A DNA stretch of 64,000 nucleotides from Lentzea flava (GTDB lineage Bacteria > Actinomycetota > Actinomycetes > Mycobacteriales > Pseudonocardiaceae), in contig NZ_BMRE01000001.1 in assembly GCF_014648475.1 (NCBI RefSeq), positions 1-64,000 of the forward strand, given 5' to 3'. The notes under the pieces are model-generated. The model ran no database searches. It was not told the origin of the DNA and worked only from the letters and a program-made list of their open reading frames with translations. This document shows, piece after piece, positions 43,579 to 52,710 of this stretch (position 1 is its first letter; every line of letters begins with the position of its first letter). The position numbers and the translations under genes are program-made.

Positions 43579-45310
43579 GATCCGCGTCCTCGTCGCGACG
43601 GCGTGGCGGGTCGACCGCCGCCTGACCCTGGCCATGATCGCCGAACCGCTCGGCAACACCCTCGTACTGATGTCCGGCCTGTGGCTGGCGATGCTGACGA
43701 ACGGCGTGATCCGGCACGACCCGCGCCAGGTCGTGATCGGCATCGCCGCCCTCGTCCTCGGCGCCGGGCTCGGCTGGCAGCTCGACCTGTCCGCCAGCCA
43801 GTGGCGCATGGTGCTGGGGGAGAAGGTCGCGCACGCGTTCGACACGGAGATCGCGCGGCTCTGCGCCGAACTGCCCACCCTCGACCACTTCGAGCGCTCC
43901 GAGTACCAGAACCAGCTCGAACTGCTGCGGCAGCGGCAGGGCCTGCTCGGCAACTCGCTGAGCGCCCTCGCCGTGACGGTCAAGGCGATCTGCGCGGGCC
44001 TGACCGTGCTGATCCTGCTGGTCGTCGCGCACCCGGCGATGCTCGCGCTGGTGCTGCTCGCGCTACCCGCTCTGCTGATCACCAGGACCCAGCAGCGCTG
44101 GCGAGCCACCGCGGAAGACGCCTCCGCACTGCCCGGCCGCACCGCCCGCCATCTGCGCACCGTGGCCCAGGATCGCGACGCCGCCGTGGAAATCCGCCTC
44201 TTCGGCCTGGCGGACTACGTCGAACGCCGCATCGACACGCTCTGGCGTGCACAGCGCGCACCGATCGAGAAGACCGAACGCAAGGTCGCCCTCGCCTCGC
44301 TCGCCCAGCAGCTCCTGTACGTGACCGGCGTGATCGCCGCCGTCGGTTTCGTGCTGCACCAGGCGATCCGGGGCACGTCAGCGCCCGGCGACGTCGTTCT
44401 GGCGATCTACCTGAGCCAGCAGGTGCAGACCGCGGTCATCTGGCCGATCCAGGCCGTCACGGGCTTCGGCCGCACCCTCCACACCGTCCGCCGCTACCTG
44501 TGGCTCGTCGACCACGCCCGCGCCGCGGCCCCGACCGGCCACCTCCCCGCGCCCGAGCGGATCGTCGAGGGCATCCGGCTGGAGAACGTGTCGTTCCGCT
44601 ACCCCGGCACCGAGAAGTGGGTGCTGCGCAACGTCTCCCTGACCATCCCGGCCGGCGGCGCACTGGCCGTCGTCGGCGAGAACGGCGCGGGCAAGACCAC
44701 CCTCGTCAAGCTCCTGACCAGGATGTACGAACCCACCGAAGGCCGCATCACGGTCGACGGGACCGAACTCGCCGACCTCGACGCCGAGCAGTGGCGGGAG
44801 CGACTCGCCGCCGCGTTCCAGGACTTCGCCCGCTTCGAGCTCACCGTCCAGCACGCGGTCGGCCTCGGCGACCTGCCCCACCTCGACGACACCGCCCACG
44901 TCCGGGCGGCACTCGGCAGAGCCAGCGCCGACGTCCTCCCGCAGGAAGCTCAACTGGGCACGTCGTGGGGCGGCGCAGACCTCTCCACCGGCCAGTGGCA
45001 ACGGCTCGCGCTGGCCCGCGGACTGGCGCGAACCACCCCGCTCGTCCGGTTCTTCGACGAGCCGACCGCCAGCCTGGACGCGTTCACCGAGGACGCCCTG
45101 TTCGGCAGCATGGCCAGAGCCACCGACGGCGCGAACGGCATGATCACGATCCTGGTCACGCACCGGTTCTCCACGGTCAGGTCCGCCGACCTCATCGTGG
45201 TGCTGGCCGACGGCGGCGTCGCGGAACTGGGCTCCCACCGCGACCTGCTGGCCCGCGACGGTCGTTACGCCCGTCTCTACCGGTCGCAGGCGGACGCGTT
45301 CGCCGGTTGA
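43571..45310 (+). CDS. ABC exporter, fused membrane and ATPase domains (2)
   Basis: A 579-residue second exporter half, overlapping the first gene by 8 nt. It has about six transmembrane helices (20-320), Walker A GENGAGKTT (about 368-376), signature LSTGQWQRLALARG (Thr replaces the second Gly of LSGGQ), Walker B VRFFDEPTASLD and H-loop VTHRF. The changed signature suggests one degenerate ATP site, common in heterodimeric exporters. It closes the lanL operon; the next gene is convergent after 14 nt. Peptide export or producer immunity is the inferred role. Confidence 0.9.
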   Translation: MREIRVLVATAWRVDRRLTLAMIAEPLGNTLVLMSGLWLAMLTNGVIRHDPRQVVIGIAALVLGAGLGWQLDLSASQWRMVLGEKVAHAFDTEIARLCAELPTLDHFERSEYQNQLELLRQRQGLLGNSLSALAVTVKAICAGLTVLILLVVAHPAMLALVLLALPALLITRTQQRWRATAEDASALPGRTARHLRTVAQDRDAAVEIRLFGLADYVERRIDTLWRAQRAPIEKTERKVALASLAQQLLYVTGVIAAVGFVLHQAIRGTSAPGDVVLAIYLSQQVQTAVIWPIQAVTGFGRTLHTVRRYLWLVDHARAAAPTGHLPAPERIVEGIRLENVSFRYPGTEKWVLRNVSLTIPAGGALAVVGENGAGKTTLVKLLTRMYEPTEGRITVDGTELADLDAEQWRERLAAAFQDFARFELTVQHAVGLGDLPHLDDTAHVRAALGRASADVLPQEAQLGTSWGGADLSTGQWQRLALARGLARTTPLVRFFDEPTASLDAFTEDALFGSMARATDGANGMITILVTHRFSTVRSADLIVVLADGGVAELGSHRDLLARDGRYARLYRSQADAFAG

Positions 45311-45324
45311 CCTGCCGGAACGCC

Positions 45325-45681
45325 TCAGACGACCAGCTTCTGGTACTGATCGCGATCCATGTCGTGCACCTCCAGCGTGAGCTGGGCCGGCAGCCCCTCC
45401 ACCGGCTTGAGGTGCTCGCGCACGAGCCCGATGCCCACCCGCCCCACCTCCTGCTTCAGCTCGGCCGGACGACCCGACAACAAGCCGATCCGGACGTGGA
45501 TCATCGCCCCTGCCGACCCGTCACCGATCACGCTTTCCTCGATCTGCCGGAACCGCGTCTTGAACGCGGCCACGTCCGAGCTGACCAGCGTCGACAGCGT
45601 CCGGTGCAGCGCGAGGGCGAAGGCCCGGCGGTCGAAGGCGCCGCTCAGTTCGGCGGAGTACTCGACGGTGATCTGTGGCAT
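45325..45681 (-). CDS. 5-carboxymethyl-2-hydroxymuconate isomerase (CHMI)-like protein
   Basis: A 118-residue tautomerase-superfamily protein. ATG then Pro2 gives the N-terminal catalytic proline after Met removal, and MPQITVEYSAEL is the CHMI start. The AFALALHRTL and MIHVRIGLLSGR segments match the family fold; a typical enzyme has about 125 residues. CHMI acts in homoprotocatechuate degradation, but no other gene of that route is adjacent, so the true substrate may be another muconate-like compound. It stands alone between the lan operon and a small membrane-protein gene. Confidence 0.8.
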   Translation of the reverse strand: MPQITVEYSAELSGAFDRRAFALALHRTLSTLVSSDVAAFKTRFRQIEESVIGDGSAGAMIHVRIGLLSGRPAELKQEVGRVGIGLVREHLKPVEGLPAQLTLEVHDMDRDQYQKLVV

Positions 45682-45707
45682 GCGCCCACGCTACCGGCGC
45701 GCCCGGC

Positions 45708-46085
45708 TCAGCTGAGCCGGGCGGCGACCTGGGTGCGGCGTGCGGCGAGGGAGATCGCGGCCCAGCCGAACGCGCCGGCCCAACCGGCGAGCACCGCGGT
45801 GAGGGTCGGTTCCCAGTCCGGCTGGCCGAGCCGCAGCGTCCAGCTCACGCCGAACAGCACGAGCACGGCGGCGATGCCGAGGTCTCGCCCGGACGTGCGG
45901 GTGCGCGACTCGCCGAAGATCCGGTCGAGCCATTCGGCGGAGACCACCGCGATGCCGAGCAGCAGACCGGCCGTGATGAGGTGCCAGGAGACGGCTGCCG
46001 GCAGGCCGAGGAGCACGTGCAGCACGTCGAGGACCGCCGCGGTGGTGAGGAGGGCGAGCGGCAGTACGACGAGACGGCGCAGCAT
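45708..46085 (-). CDS. small membrane protein
   Basis: A 125-residue protein with four predicted transmembrane helices (about 8-26, 34-52, 71-88, 95-112) separated by short loops. ATG at 46085 follows AAAGGTGG; an upstream in-frame ATG at 46106 lacks an RBS. No family is recognised. A SigB-like promoter (46119-46143) faces this gene, suggesting control by general stress, in keeping with the RsbQ/RsbP pair encoded divergently. Confidence 0.65.
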   Translation of the reverse strand: MLRRLVVLPLALLTTAAVLDVLHVLLGLPAAVSWHLITAGLLLGIAVVSAEWLDRIFGESRTRTSGRDLGIAAVLVLFGVSWTLRLGQPDWEPTLTAVLAGWAGAFGWAAISLAARRTQVAARLS

Positions 46086-46118
46086 CTTTCCACCTTTCTG
46101 AAGCATCTCGGGGCATAG

Positions 46119-46143
46119 ATACCCGGCCAGGGGGAATCCACAC
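46119..46143 (-). promoter_or_regulatory. SigB-type promoter, GTGT-N15-GGGTAT
   Basis: On the minus strand GTGT (46143-46140) and GGGTAT (46124-46119) are separated by 15 nt, matching the actinobacterial SigB-like consensus GNNT-N14-16-GGGTAY. It lies 34 nt upstream of the small membrane-protein gene. On the plus strand TAGGAT (46147-46152) lies 8 nt before the rsbQ GTG and could be a -10 for a leaderless rsbQ message. Both are by inspection only. Confidence 0.45.
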
Positions 46144-46160
46144 ACCTAGGATCTGCAGGG

Positions 46161-46961
46161 GTGGACGTGCTGCGCAGGAACAACGTCGTGGTCACCGGTA
46201 GCGAGACCGGTCCGGTCGTGCTGCTCGCACACGGTTTCGGCTGCGACCAGAACCTGTGGCGCAGAGTCCTTCCCGACCTGGCCGAACGGTGCAGAGTGGT
46301 GTTGTTCGACCACACCGGCTGCGGCCGCTCGGACGTGAGCGCGTGGAGCCCCGAGCGCTACGGCACTCTCGACGGGTATGCCGGCGACGTGCTGGAGATC
46401 TGCCGTGAACTCGACCTCCGGGACGTCGTGCTGGTCGGCCACTCGGTCAGCGCGATGATCGCGGTGCTGGCCGCCAACGAAGAGCCGGAACGGTTCTCGC
46501 AACTGGTCCTGCTCACACCGTCACCGTGCTATGTGGACGATGGCGACTACCACGGCGGCTTCAGCCGGGAGGACGTCGACGAGCTGCTCGTCGCGCTGGA
46601 GTCCAACTACCTCGGCTGGTCCTCGACGATGGCACCGCTCATCGTGGACAACCCCGATCGCCCGGAACTCGCGGACGAGCTGAAGAACAGCTTCTGCCGC
46701 ACGGATCCCGCGATCGCGCGGGTGTTCGCCCGCGCCACGTTCCTGTCGGACAACCGCGAGGACCTCCGGAAGGTCACCGTGCCGACCCTGGTGATCCAGT
46801 GCGCCGTCGACGCCATCGCGCCGCCGGAGGTCGGTCTGTACACCCACGAGCAGATCCCCGGCAGCAAGCTGGTGACGTTGAACGCGATCGGACACTGCCC
46901 GCAGCTCAGTGCGCCGGAGATGACAGCGGAGGCGATCTTGGAGTTCGTGAACGGCCGATGA
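46161..46961 (+). CDS. rsbQ: RsbQ-like alpha/beta hydrolase
   Basis: A 266-residue alpha/beta-hydrolase. The catalytic triad is S95 in GHSVSAMI, D217 in CAVDAIAP and H245 in GHCPQLSAP, nearly the same positions as in Bacillus RsbQ (S96, D219, H247). The late HCPQLSAPE motif is typical of RsbQ. Known RsbQ proteins act with the phosphatase RsbP, probably supplying a small ligand to its PAS domain in energy-stress signalling. The next gene is exactly such a PAS-phosphatase, overlapping as ATGA, so the assignment is strong. GTG at 46161 is the start. Confidence 0.9.
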   Translation: MDVLRRNNVVVTGSETGPVVLLAHGFGCDQNLWRRVLPDLAERCRVVLFDHTGCGRSDVSAWSPERYGTLDGYAGDVLEICRELDLRDVVLVGHSVSAMIAVLAANEEPERFSQLVLLTPSPCYVDDGDYHGGFSREDVDELLVALESNYLGWSSTMAPLIVDNPDRPELADELKNSFCRTDPAIARVFARATFLSDNREDLRKVTVPTLVIQCAVDAIAPPEVGLYTHEQIPGSKLVTLNAIGHCPQLSAPEMTAEAILEFVNGR

Positions 46962-48151
46962 AGTGGCCGGACGGCGCGGCGTTCGCCGCGTTGCTGGAGG
47001 ACAGCGCTGAGGACCTCTACGACAACGCGCCGTGCGGCTACGTTTCGTACCTCCTCGACGGCACCATCGCGAAGATCAACGCGACACTGCTGAGCTGGCT
47101 CGGCCACGACCGGGACGACCTCGTGGGCCGCAGGCGGTTCTCCGACCTGCTGACCGTCGGCGGCCGGATGTACTACGAGACGCACTTCGCGCCGTTGCTG
47201 CAGATGCAGGGCGAGCTCGGCGGCGTGGCGCTGGAGATGAAGGCCGCGAACGGCACGCGGCTGCCGGTGCTGCTGACCTCCACCGTCAAACGCGGCCCCG
47301 GAGGCGAGGCACAGCTGATCCGCACCACCGTGTTCGACGCCCGCGACCGGCGCGCGTACGAGGAGGAGCTGCTGCGTGCCCGCCAGCAGGCCGAACGGGA
47401 ACGCGACAGGGCTCAGCAGCTGGCCAGGACCCTCCAGCAGACGCTGCTGCCGCCCGCCCTGCCCGACGTGCGTGGAGTGGAGGTCGAGGCGTACTACCAC
47501 CCGGCGTCGCTCGACCAGGTCGGCGGCGACTTCTACGACCTCTTCCCGCTCGCCGGCGACACCTGGGGCTTCTTCCTGGGTGACGTGTCCGGCAAGGGCG
47601 TCGACGCCGCGGTGGTGACGTCGCTGACCCGCTACACGCTGCGCGCGGCGGCGATCAACGACCCCGAGCCGGTCAGCGTGCTCAAGCATCTCAACACCGT
47701 GCTCACTCGCGCGAAACCACGCCTGTGCACCGTCATCTACGGCACCATCCGGCCCACCGCCGACGGCGCCACCATCACGCTGGCCACCGGCGGACACACC
47801 CCACCGGTGCTCATCGGTGCGGACGGCGTCGCGGAGCTGGTGAGGATGCCGGGCGGGCAGCTCGTCGGCGTGCTGCCGGACGCCCGGTTCGTCACGGCCG
47901 AGGTGCTCCTGGGACCGGGAGATGCCCTGCTGTTCTACACCGACGGGCTCACCGAGGCGCGGGTCGGCGACGGCCGCTACAGCGAAGAGGCGTTGCGGGA
48001 TCACCTGGGCGGCCTGGCCCCGGCCACCGCGGAGTCCGTGATCGCCGCCGTGACCCTGCTGCTGACCGACCTGGGCGACGGCGTCGAGGACGACACGGCA
48101 CTGCTGGCGCTGAGCGTTCAGCCGCCCGGCGCCACCAGCCCGGTCTCGTAG
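46958..48151 (+). CDS. rsbP: RsbP-like PAS/PP2C phosphatase
   Basis: A 397-residue protein. An N-terminal PAS domain (about 15-125; NAPCGYVSYLLDGTIAKINATLLSWLG) is followed by a coiled coil (about 125-155; RARQQAERERDRAQQLARTLQQ) and a SpoIIE-type PP2C phosphatase domain (about 160-390). Metal-binding acids are in DQVGGDFYD, GDVSGKGVDAA and EDDTALL. It would dephosphorylate an anti-sigma-factor antagonist under stress, with RsbQ modulating the PAS sensor. No anti-sigma factor or sigma gene is adjacent, so the output is elsewhere. The 3' end overlaps the convergent response regulator by 34 nt. Confidence 0.9.
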   Translation: MKWPDGAAFAALLEDSAEDLYDNAPCGYVSYLLDGTIAKINATLLSWLGHDRDDLVGRRRFSDLLTVGGRMYYETHFAPLLQMQGELGGVALEMKAANGTRLPVLLTSTVKRGPGGEAQLIRTTVFDARDRRAYEEELLRARQQAERERDRAQQLARTLQQTLLPPALPDVRGVEVEAYYHPASLDQVGGDFYDLFPLAGDTWGFFLGDVSGKGVDAAVVTSLTRYTLRAAAINDPEPVSVLKHLNTVLTRAKPRLCTVIYGTIRPTADGATITLATGGHTPPVLIGADGVAELVRMPGGQLVGVLPDARFVTAEVLLGPGDALLFYTDGLTEARVGDGRYSEEALRDHLGGLAPATAESVIAAVTLLLTDLGDGVEDDTALLALSVQPPGATSPVS

Positions 48152-48777
48152 GCGAGCACGACGGCCTGCGCCCTGTCGCGCAGTGCGAGCTTCGCGAAGA
48201 TGCGGGCGACGTGCGTCTTCACCGTCGCTTCGCTGAGGGTGAGGTCCTCGGCGATCTCGGCGTTGGACCGGCCGCGCCCGACGAACGTCAGCACCTCCCG
48301 TTCCCGCGGGGTCAGCGCGGCGAGATCCCGGTGCACGGCGGGAACGTGCGCCACCGGTGAGGCGAACTGTTCGACGAGCCTGCGGGTGATCGACGGGGCG
48401 AGCAGCGCGTCCCCGGTCTCGACGAGCCGGACGGCGGCGACGAGGTGTTCCGCGGTGACGTCCTTGAGCAGGAACCCGCTGGCACCGGCGGCGAGCGCGT
48501 CGTAGACGTACCGGTCGAGGTCGAACGTCGTCAGCATCAGCACCCGGCAGTCCGGCGACTCGCGGACGATCCGGCGGGTGGCTTCGAGGCCGTCCATGGC
48601 CGGCATGCGGATGTCCATCAGCACGACGTCCGGCCTGAGATCCCGCACGGCGGCCACGGCCTCGGCACCGTCGGCCGCCTCGCCGACGACCTCGATGCCG
48701 CCCGACGTCAGGATCATCCGGAAACCGATGCGCACGAACGCCTGGTCGTCCGCGATCACCACCCGTGGCCCGGTCAC
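48118..48777 (-). CDS. NarL/LuxR-family response regulator
   Basis: A 219-residue response regulator with acidic pocket D10/D11, phosphoacceptor D55 in VVLMDIRMPAMDG, the Thr of LLMLTTFD-type strand 4 and the Lys in GFLLKDVTAE. The HTH has LTPREREVLTFVGRGRSNAEIAEDLTLSEATVKTHV. GTG at 48777 overlaps the kinase stop as GTGA. It is paired with the kinase at 48774-49586 and divergent from an ATPase/FtsX exporter, its likely target. Confidence 0.92.
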   Translation of the reverse strand: MTGPRVVIADDQAFVRIGFRMILTSGGIEVVGEAADGAEAVAAVRDLRPDVVLMDIRMPAMDGLEATRRIVRESPDCRVLMLTTFDLDRYVYDALAAGASGFLLKDVTAEHLVAAVRLVETGDALLAPSITRRLVEQFASPVAHVPAVHRDLAALTPREREVLTFVGRGRSNAEIAEDLTLSEATVKTHVARIFAKLALRDRAQAVVLAYETGLVAPGG

Positions 48778-49586
48778 AGCGGCAGCCTCGCCCGCACGCG
48801 GAACCCGCCACCGAGCCGCCGGCGCGCGTCGAGATCGCCGCCCAGCACGGCCACCCGCTCGCGCAACCCGAGCAGACCGCGGCCCTGACCGTCCTTCGTG
48901 GACACCGAATCTCCCGTCAGCACGCTGGGACCGCTGGTGAGCACCTCGACCCGCAGGGAGTGCTCCGCGTACCTGACCGTCACGTCCGCCTTCCCGCCGT
49001 CGCCGTGCTTGAGCGCGTTGGTCAGCGCCTCCTGCACGATCCGGTACGCCGTGAGGTCCACTCCGGACGGCAGCTCACGCGGCTCGCCGGAGATCCGCAC
49101 CTCGACCGGCAGCCCGGCGAAGCACATCCGGTCGACCAGCGAGCTGAGCCTGCTCAGACCTGGTTGCGGTGTCAGCAGGTCCTCGCCGTCGGCCGACGGC
49201 GCGAGCAGGCCGAGCATGTGCCGCAGCTCGGTCATCGTGTCGCGCCCGGCGGACTCCACGGCCAGCAACGCGTTCGTCGCGTCGTCGGCCTCGGTCGCGA
49301 GCACCCGGCGCGCGGCACCGGCCTGCACCACCATGACGCTGACGTTGTGGCTCACGATGTCGTGCAGCTCCCTGGCGATCCTGGCGCGTTCGGCGTCCAC
49401 GGCCCCGCGAGCGGCGCTTTCGCGTTCACGCTCGAGCAGCCAGCCGCGTTCCTCCATCGCACGGGTGTACGCGCGCTTCGCCGCCGCCAGCCGCACCGCG
49501 AGAAACCCGGCGGTCAGGCAGGCGAGGACCGCGACGACCAACTCCCACACGCGATCACCCTCCCAGAGCGCGAGCCGTGCGCGCAT
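48774..49586 (-). CDS. short sensor histidine kinase
   Basis: A 270-residue kinase, unusually small, with a single N-terminal membrane helix (about 13-33) and no large sensor domain. A coiled coil leads to the HisKA_3 box RARIARELHDIVSHNVSVM (phosphoacceptor H75). The HATPase domain has QEALTNALKHG and GRGLLGLRERV; the DNG motif is replaced by LTSGPSV. Such short kinases often sense through a partner membrane protein, here possibly the divergent FtsX permease, as in Bce-type systems. ATG at 49586 follows GGGGTG. Confidence 0.88.
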   Translation of the reverse strand: MRARLALWEGDRVWELVVAVLACLTAGFLAVRLAAAKRAYTRAMEERGWLLERERESAARGAVDAERARIARELHDIVSHNVSVMVVQAGAARRVLATEADDATNALLAVESAGRDTMTELRHMLGLLAPSADGEDLLTPQPGLSRLSSLVDRMCFAGLPVEVRISGEPRELPSGVDLTAYRIVQEALTNALKHGDGGKADVTVRYAEHSLRVEVLTSGPSVLTGDSVSTKDGQGRGLLGLRERVAVLGGDLDARRRLGGGFRVRARLPL

Positions 49587-49688
49587 CACACCCCGGATGC
49601 AGCGCCTACATCCCCGGGATGACCCCGTCCGGCAGGTTACCTCCCGGGACTGATGCCCGTCCGCGTCCCGCCGAACAGGATGACGGCC

Positions 49689-50381
49689 ATGAACAACGAC
49701 GTGGTCGTCGCGATCTCGGACCTGCGCAAGGAGTACGCGGACTCGGTCGCGCTGAACGGGGTGTCGCTGACCGTGCGGGCGGGGGAAGCCGTCGCGGTGA
49801 TGGGACCGTCCGGCAGCGGCAAGTCGACGCTGCTGAACATGATCGCGGGCCTGGACCGGCCGACCTCCGGCTCGGTGGTCGTGCACGGCACGGACCTGGG
49901 ATCGCTCGACGAGACGGGCCTCGCCCTGTTCCGCAGGCGGGGAATCGGCATGATCTTCCAGTTCTTCAACCTGCTCGACGACCTGTCGGCGCTGGACAAC
50001 GTGGCTCTCGCGGCCCAGCTGACCGGCACACCGGCGAGCCAGGCGCGCAAACGGGCGCTGGAGCTGTTCGGCGAGCTCGGCATCTCCAACCGCAGGAACG
50101 TCTACCCGGCACGGCTGAGCGGCGGCGAACGGCAGCGGGTCGCGGTCGCGCGGGCGTTGATGAACCGGCCCGCGCTCCTGCTCGCCGACGAACCCACTGG
50201 TGCGCTCGACAGCAGGTCCGGTGAGCAGGTGATGGACCTGCTGCTCGACCTCAACCAGATCGGCCAGACGTTGCTGCTGGTCACGCACGACGAACGGCTC
50301 GCGACCCGGTGCGCCAGCCGTGTCGTCGAGGTCGTCGACGGGCGGATCGCGCGGGAGCAGAGCCTGGAGCGGACCTCGTGA
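49689..50381 (+). CDS. ABC transporter ATP-binding protein (MacB/LolD-like)
   Basis: A 230-residue ATPase with Walker A GPSGSGKST (39-47), Q-loop in FQFFNLLDDLSALDNV, signature LSGGERQRVAVARA, Walker B ALLLADEPTGALD and an H-loop in VTHDE. ATG at 49689 has AGGATG 7 nt upstream; ATG at 49680 is an alternative. It overlaps the permease gene as GTGA. Divergence from the short kinase and regulator pair suggests a stress-induced peptide or lipid export module. Confidence 0.92.
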   Translation: MNNDVVVAISDLRKEYADSVALNGVSLTVRAGEAVAVMGPSGSGKSTLLNMIAGLDRPTSGSVVVHGTDLGSLDETGLALFRRRGIGMIFQFFNLLDDLSALDNVALAAQLTGTPASQARKRALELFGELGISNRRNVYPARLSGGERQRVAVARALMNRPALLLADEPTGALDSRSGEQVMDLLLDLNQIGQTLLLVTHDERLATRCASRVVEVVDGRIAREQSLERTS

Positions 50382-52702
50382 GCGCGGTGTGGAGCGCGGC
50401 CTGGGCGGCCGTGCGTCGCCGGATGCTGCAGACGATCGTGATCGGCGTCGTCGTGTGCGCCTCGACCGCGACCATCGTGATGGCCCTCGGCCTGCTCGAA
50501 TCGGCCGCCGCGCCGTTCGACCGGGCCTTCGCCACGCAGCGTGGCGCCCACCTGGCCGCGGCGTTCGACCCGTCGAAAACCTCCGAAGACCAGCTCAGGC
50601 ACGCCGCCGGGCAGACCGAGTCGGCAGGGCCGTTCGCTCAGTCCACTCTGGACACCTCCACCGGCGAGATCTTCATGGGGACGCTCACCGTCGCCGGACG
50701 CGCGGATCCCGGCGGTCCGGTCGACCGCCTGACCGTCTGGGAGGGCCGCTGGGCCACGGCACCCGGTGAGATCGTCCTCAACCGCGCGCCCGGCGGCGAA
50801 GGCAGGACGAACCTGGGTTTCCAGCTCACCGCTGCCGGACGTCCGACGCTGACCGTGGTCGGCTTCGCCCACTCCGTCACGGGATCCGCCGACGCCTGGG
50901 TGACTCCCGAGCAGGTCAAGGCGTTGCAGCCGACCGCACTGCAGATGCTCTACCGCTTTCCCAACGCCGGCACCGCGGCCGAGGTCGCCGAAGGGCAGAA
51001 GGCCGTGACGGCAGGCCTTCCGGAGGGGGCGTTGCTGGGCACGCTGTCCCACCTCACCGTGAAGGACAAGGCCACGTCCGAGCTCGGCGTGTTCATCCCG
51101 TTCCTGCTGATCTTCGGCGTCCTCGGGCTGGTGGTGGCGGTCCTGATCGTCGCCAACGTCGTCAGCGGCGCGGTCGTCGCGGGCTTCCGGCACATCGGGA
51201 TGCTCAAGGCCCTCGGCTTCACCCCGGGCCAGGTCATGGCGGTCTACCTGGTGATGGTCTCGATCCCGGCGGTCGCCGGTTGCGTGCTCGGGACGCTCGC
51301 GGGCAACGTCTTCGCCAAACCGGTCGTGCAGGACGCGGTCGAGGGCTTCGGCGTGACGGAGCTGAGCTTCGCGCCGTGGGTGAACGCCGTGGCGCTGCTG
51401 GGAATGCCCGCGCTCGTGATCTCGGCGGCGCTGGTCCCGGCGATCAGGGCACGAAGGCTGCCCGCTGCCCAGGCGATCAGCGCGGGCACCACCGCGCGCA
51501 CCGGACGCGCCTTGCGGGTGCAGCGCTGGCTCAGCGGAACGCCGTTGCCGCGCTCGGTCAGCCTCGGCCTCGGTGTGCCGTTCGCCCGCGCGGGCCGCAG
51601 CGCGCTGACCCTGGCCTCGGTCGTGCTGGGCGTCATGACCGTGACGCTCGCGACGGGCGTGACGATGTCGGTGACGGCCTACAACGAGGCGGTCCGCCCG
51701 TCCTACGACGACCGCGTCGAGGTGCTGGCCGGACGACCGGAGGGCATGCCGGTCCTGCGGACCCCGGAGATGGGGGAGCCGCCCGCCGCCTCGCTGAGCG
51801 ACGCCGACGACGAGAAGATGCTGCGCTCGCTGCCGGGCACGGCGGCGGTGATGGCGGTGTCCCAGCTGGAAACCGAGGTCGCGGGCGGCACCCAGAACGC
51901 CACGATCTTCTTCTACCGCGGCGACACCTCGTCGCTCGGCCCGCGCGTGCTGACCGGGCACTGGCCCGACGGACCCGGTCAGGTCGCCGCCCCCTCGCGA
52001 TTCCTGAACCAGCGCGGTCTGGCGGTCGGCGACACGATCACCGTGCAGGCGAAGGAGAACCGCACCCAGCTGAAGATCGTCGGCGTCGTCCTGACCAACA
52101 ACGAGGACCAGATCTTCGCGGACTGGACCGCGCTGAACGTCCTCGCGCCCGGCACCCGCGCGCACTCCTACCAGGTGAAGTTCGCGCCAGGCACGGACCG
52201 CGCCGCCTTCACCGCCGCGATCGGACAGGGCGATCCCGGTCTGCGCGTCCTGCCGCCGCGCGATGGCTCGTCGTCGACCGCGGTGATCCTCATCAGCGCC
52301 TCGGTCCTGCTGACGCTGGTCCTGGGGGCGGTGGCGGCACTGGGCGTGTTCAACACGGTCGTCCTCAACGCCCGTGAACGCCGCCGCGACTTCGGCATGC
52401 TGAAGTCGATCGGCATGACCCCGCGCCAGGTCACCGTGATGCTGTCGACCTCCATGGGCGCGCTGGGCGTGGTCGGCGGACTCGTCGGGGTGCCCGTGGG
52501 CGTTGCGGTGCACCAGCTCCTGGTGCCCGCGATGGCTCACGCCGGCCAGGCCGACGCCGTCGACATCCTCATGGACGTCTACCACGCGCCCGCGCTGGTC
52601 CTGCTCGCTCTCGCGGGAGTCGTGATCGCGGTGCTCGGCGCCCTCGTGCCGGCCAGGGGAGCGGCACACCTCTCGATCGCCACCGTTCTGCACAACGAAT
52701 AG
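50378..52702 (+). CDS. FtsX-family ABC permease
   Basis: A 774-residue permease with a first helix (about 18-38), a large extracytoplasmic domain (about 45-235), three helices (about 240-370), a second FtsX unit starting near FARAGRSALTLASVVLG, another extracytoplasmic domain (about 435-640) and three last helices (about 650-765). The cytoplasmic couplers FRHIGMLKALGFTPGQVM and ERRRDFGMLKSIGMTPRQVT are typical. It is the membrane partner of the preceding ATPase. GTG at 50378 overlaps that gene's stop. Confidence 0.92.
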   Translation: MSAVWSAAWAAVRRRMLQTIVIGVVVCASTATIVMALGLLESAAAPFDRAFATQRGAHLAAAFDPSKTSEDQLRHAAGQTESAGPFAQSTLDTSTGEIFMGTLTVAGRADPGGPVDRLTVWEGRWATAPGEIVLNRAPGGEGRTNLGFQLTAAGRPTLTVVGFAHSVTGSADAWVTPEQVKALQPTALQMLYRFPNAGTAAEVAEGQKAVTAGLPEGALLGTLSHLTVKDKATSELGVFIPFLLIFGVLGLVVAVLIVANVVSGAVVAGFRHIGMLKALGFTPGQVMAVYLVMVSIPAVAGCVLGTLAGNVFAKPVVQDAVEGFGVTELSFAPWVNAVALLGMPALVISAALVPAIRARRLPAAQAISAGTTARTGRALRVQRWLSGTPLPRSVSLGLGVPFARAGRSALTLASVVLGVMTVTLATGVTMSVTAYNEAVRPSYDDRVEVLAGRPEGMPVLRTPEMGEPPAASLSDADDEKMLRSLPGTAAVMAVSQLETEVAGGTQNATIFFYRGDTSSLGPRVLTGHWPDGPGQVAAPSRFLNQRGLAVGDTITVQAKENRTQLKIVGVVLTNNEDQIFADWTALNVLAPGTRAHSYQVKFAPGTDRAAFTAAIGQGDPGLRVLPPRDGSSSTAVILISASVLLTLVLGAVAALGVFNTVVLNARERRRDFGMLKSIGMTPRQVTVMLSTSMGALGVVGGLVGVPVGVAVHQLLVPAMAHAGQADAVDILMDVYHAPALVLLALAGVVIAVLGALVPARGAAHLSIATVLHNE

Positions 52703-52710
52703 GGGGAAGC

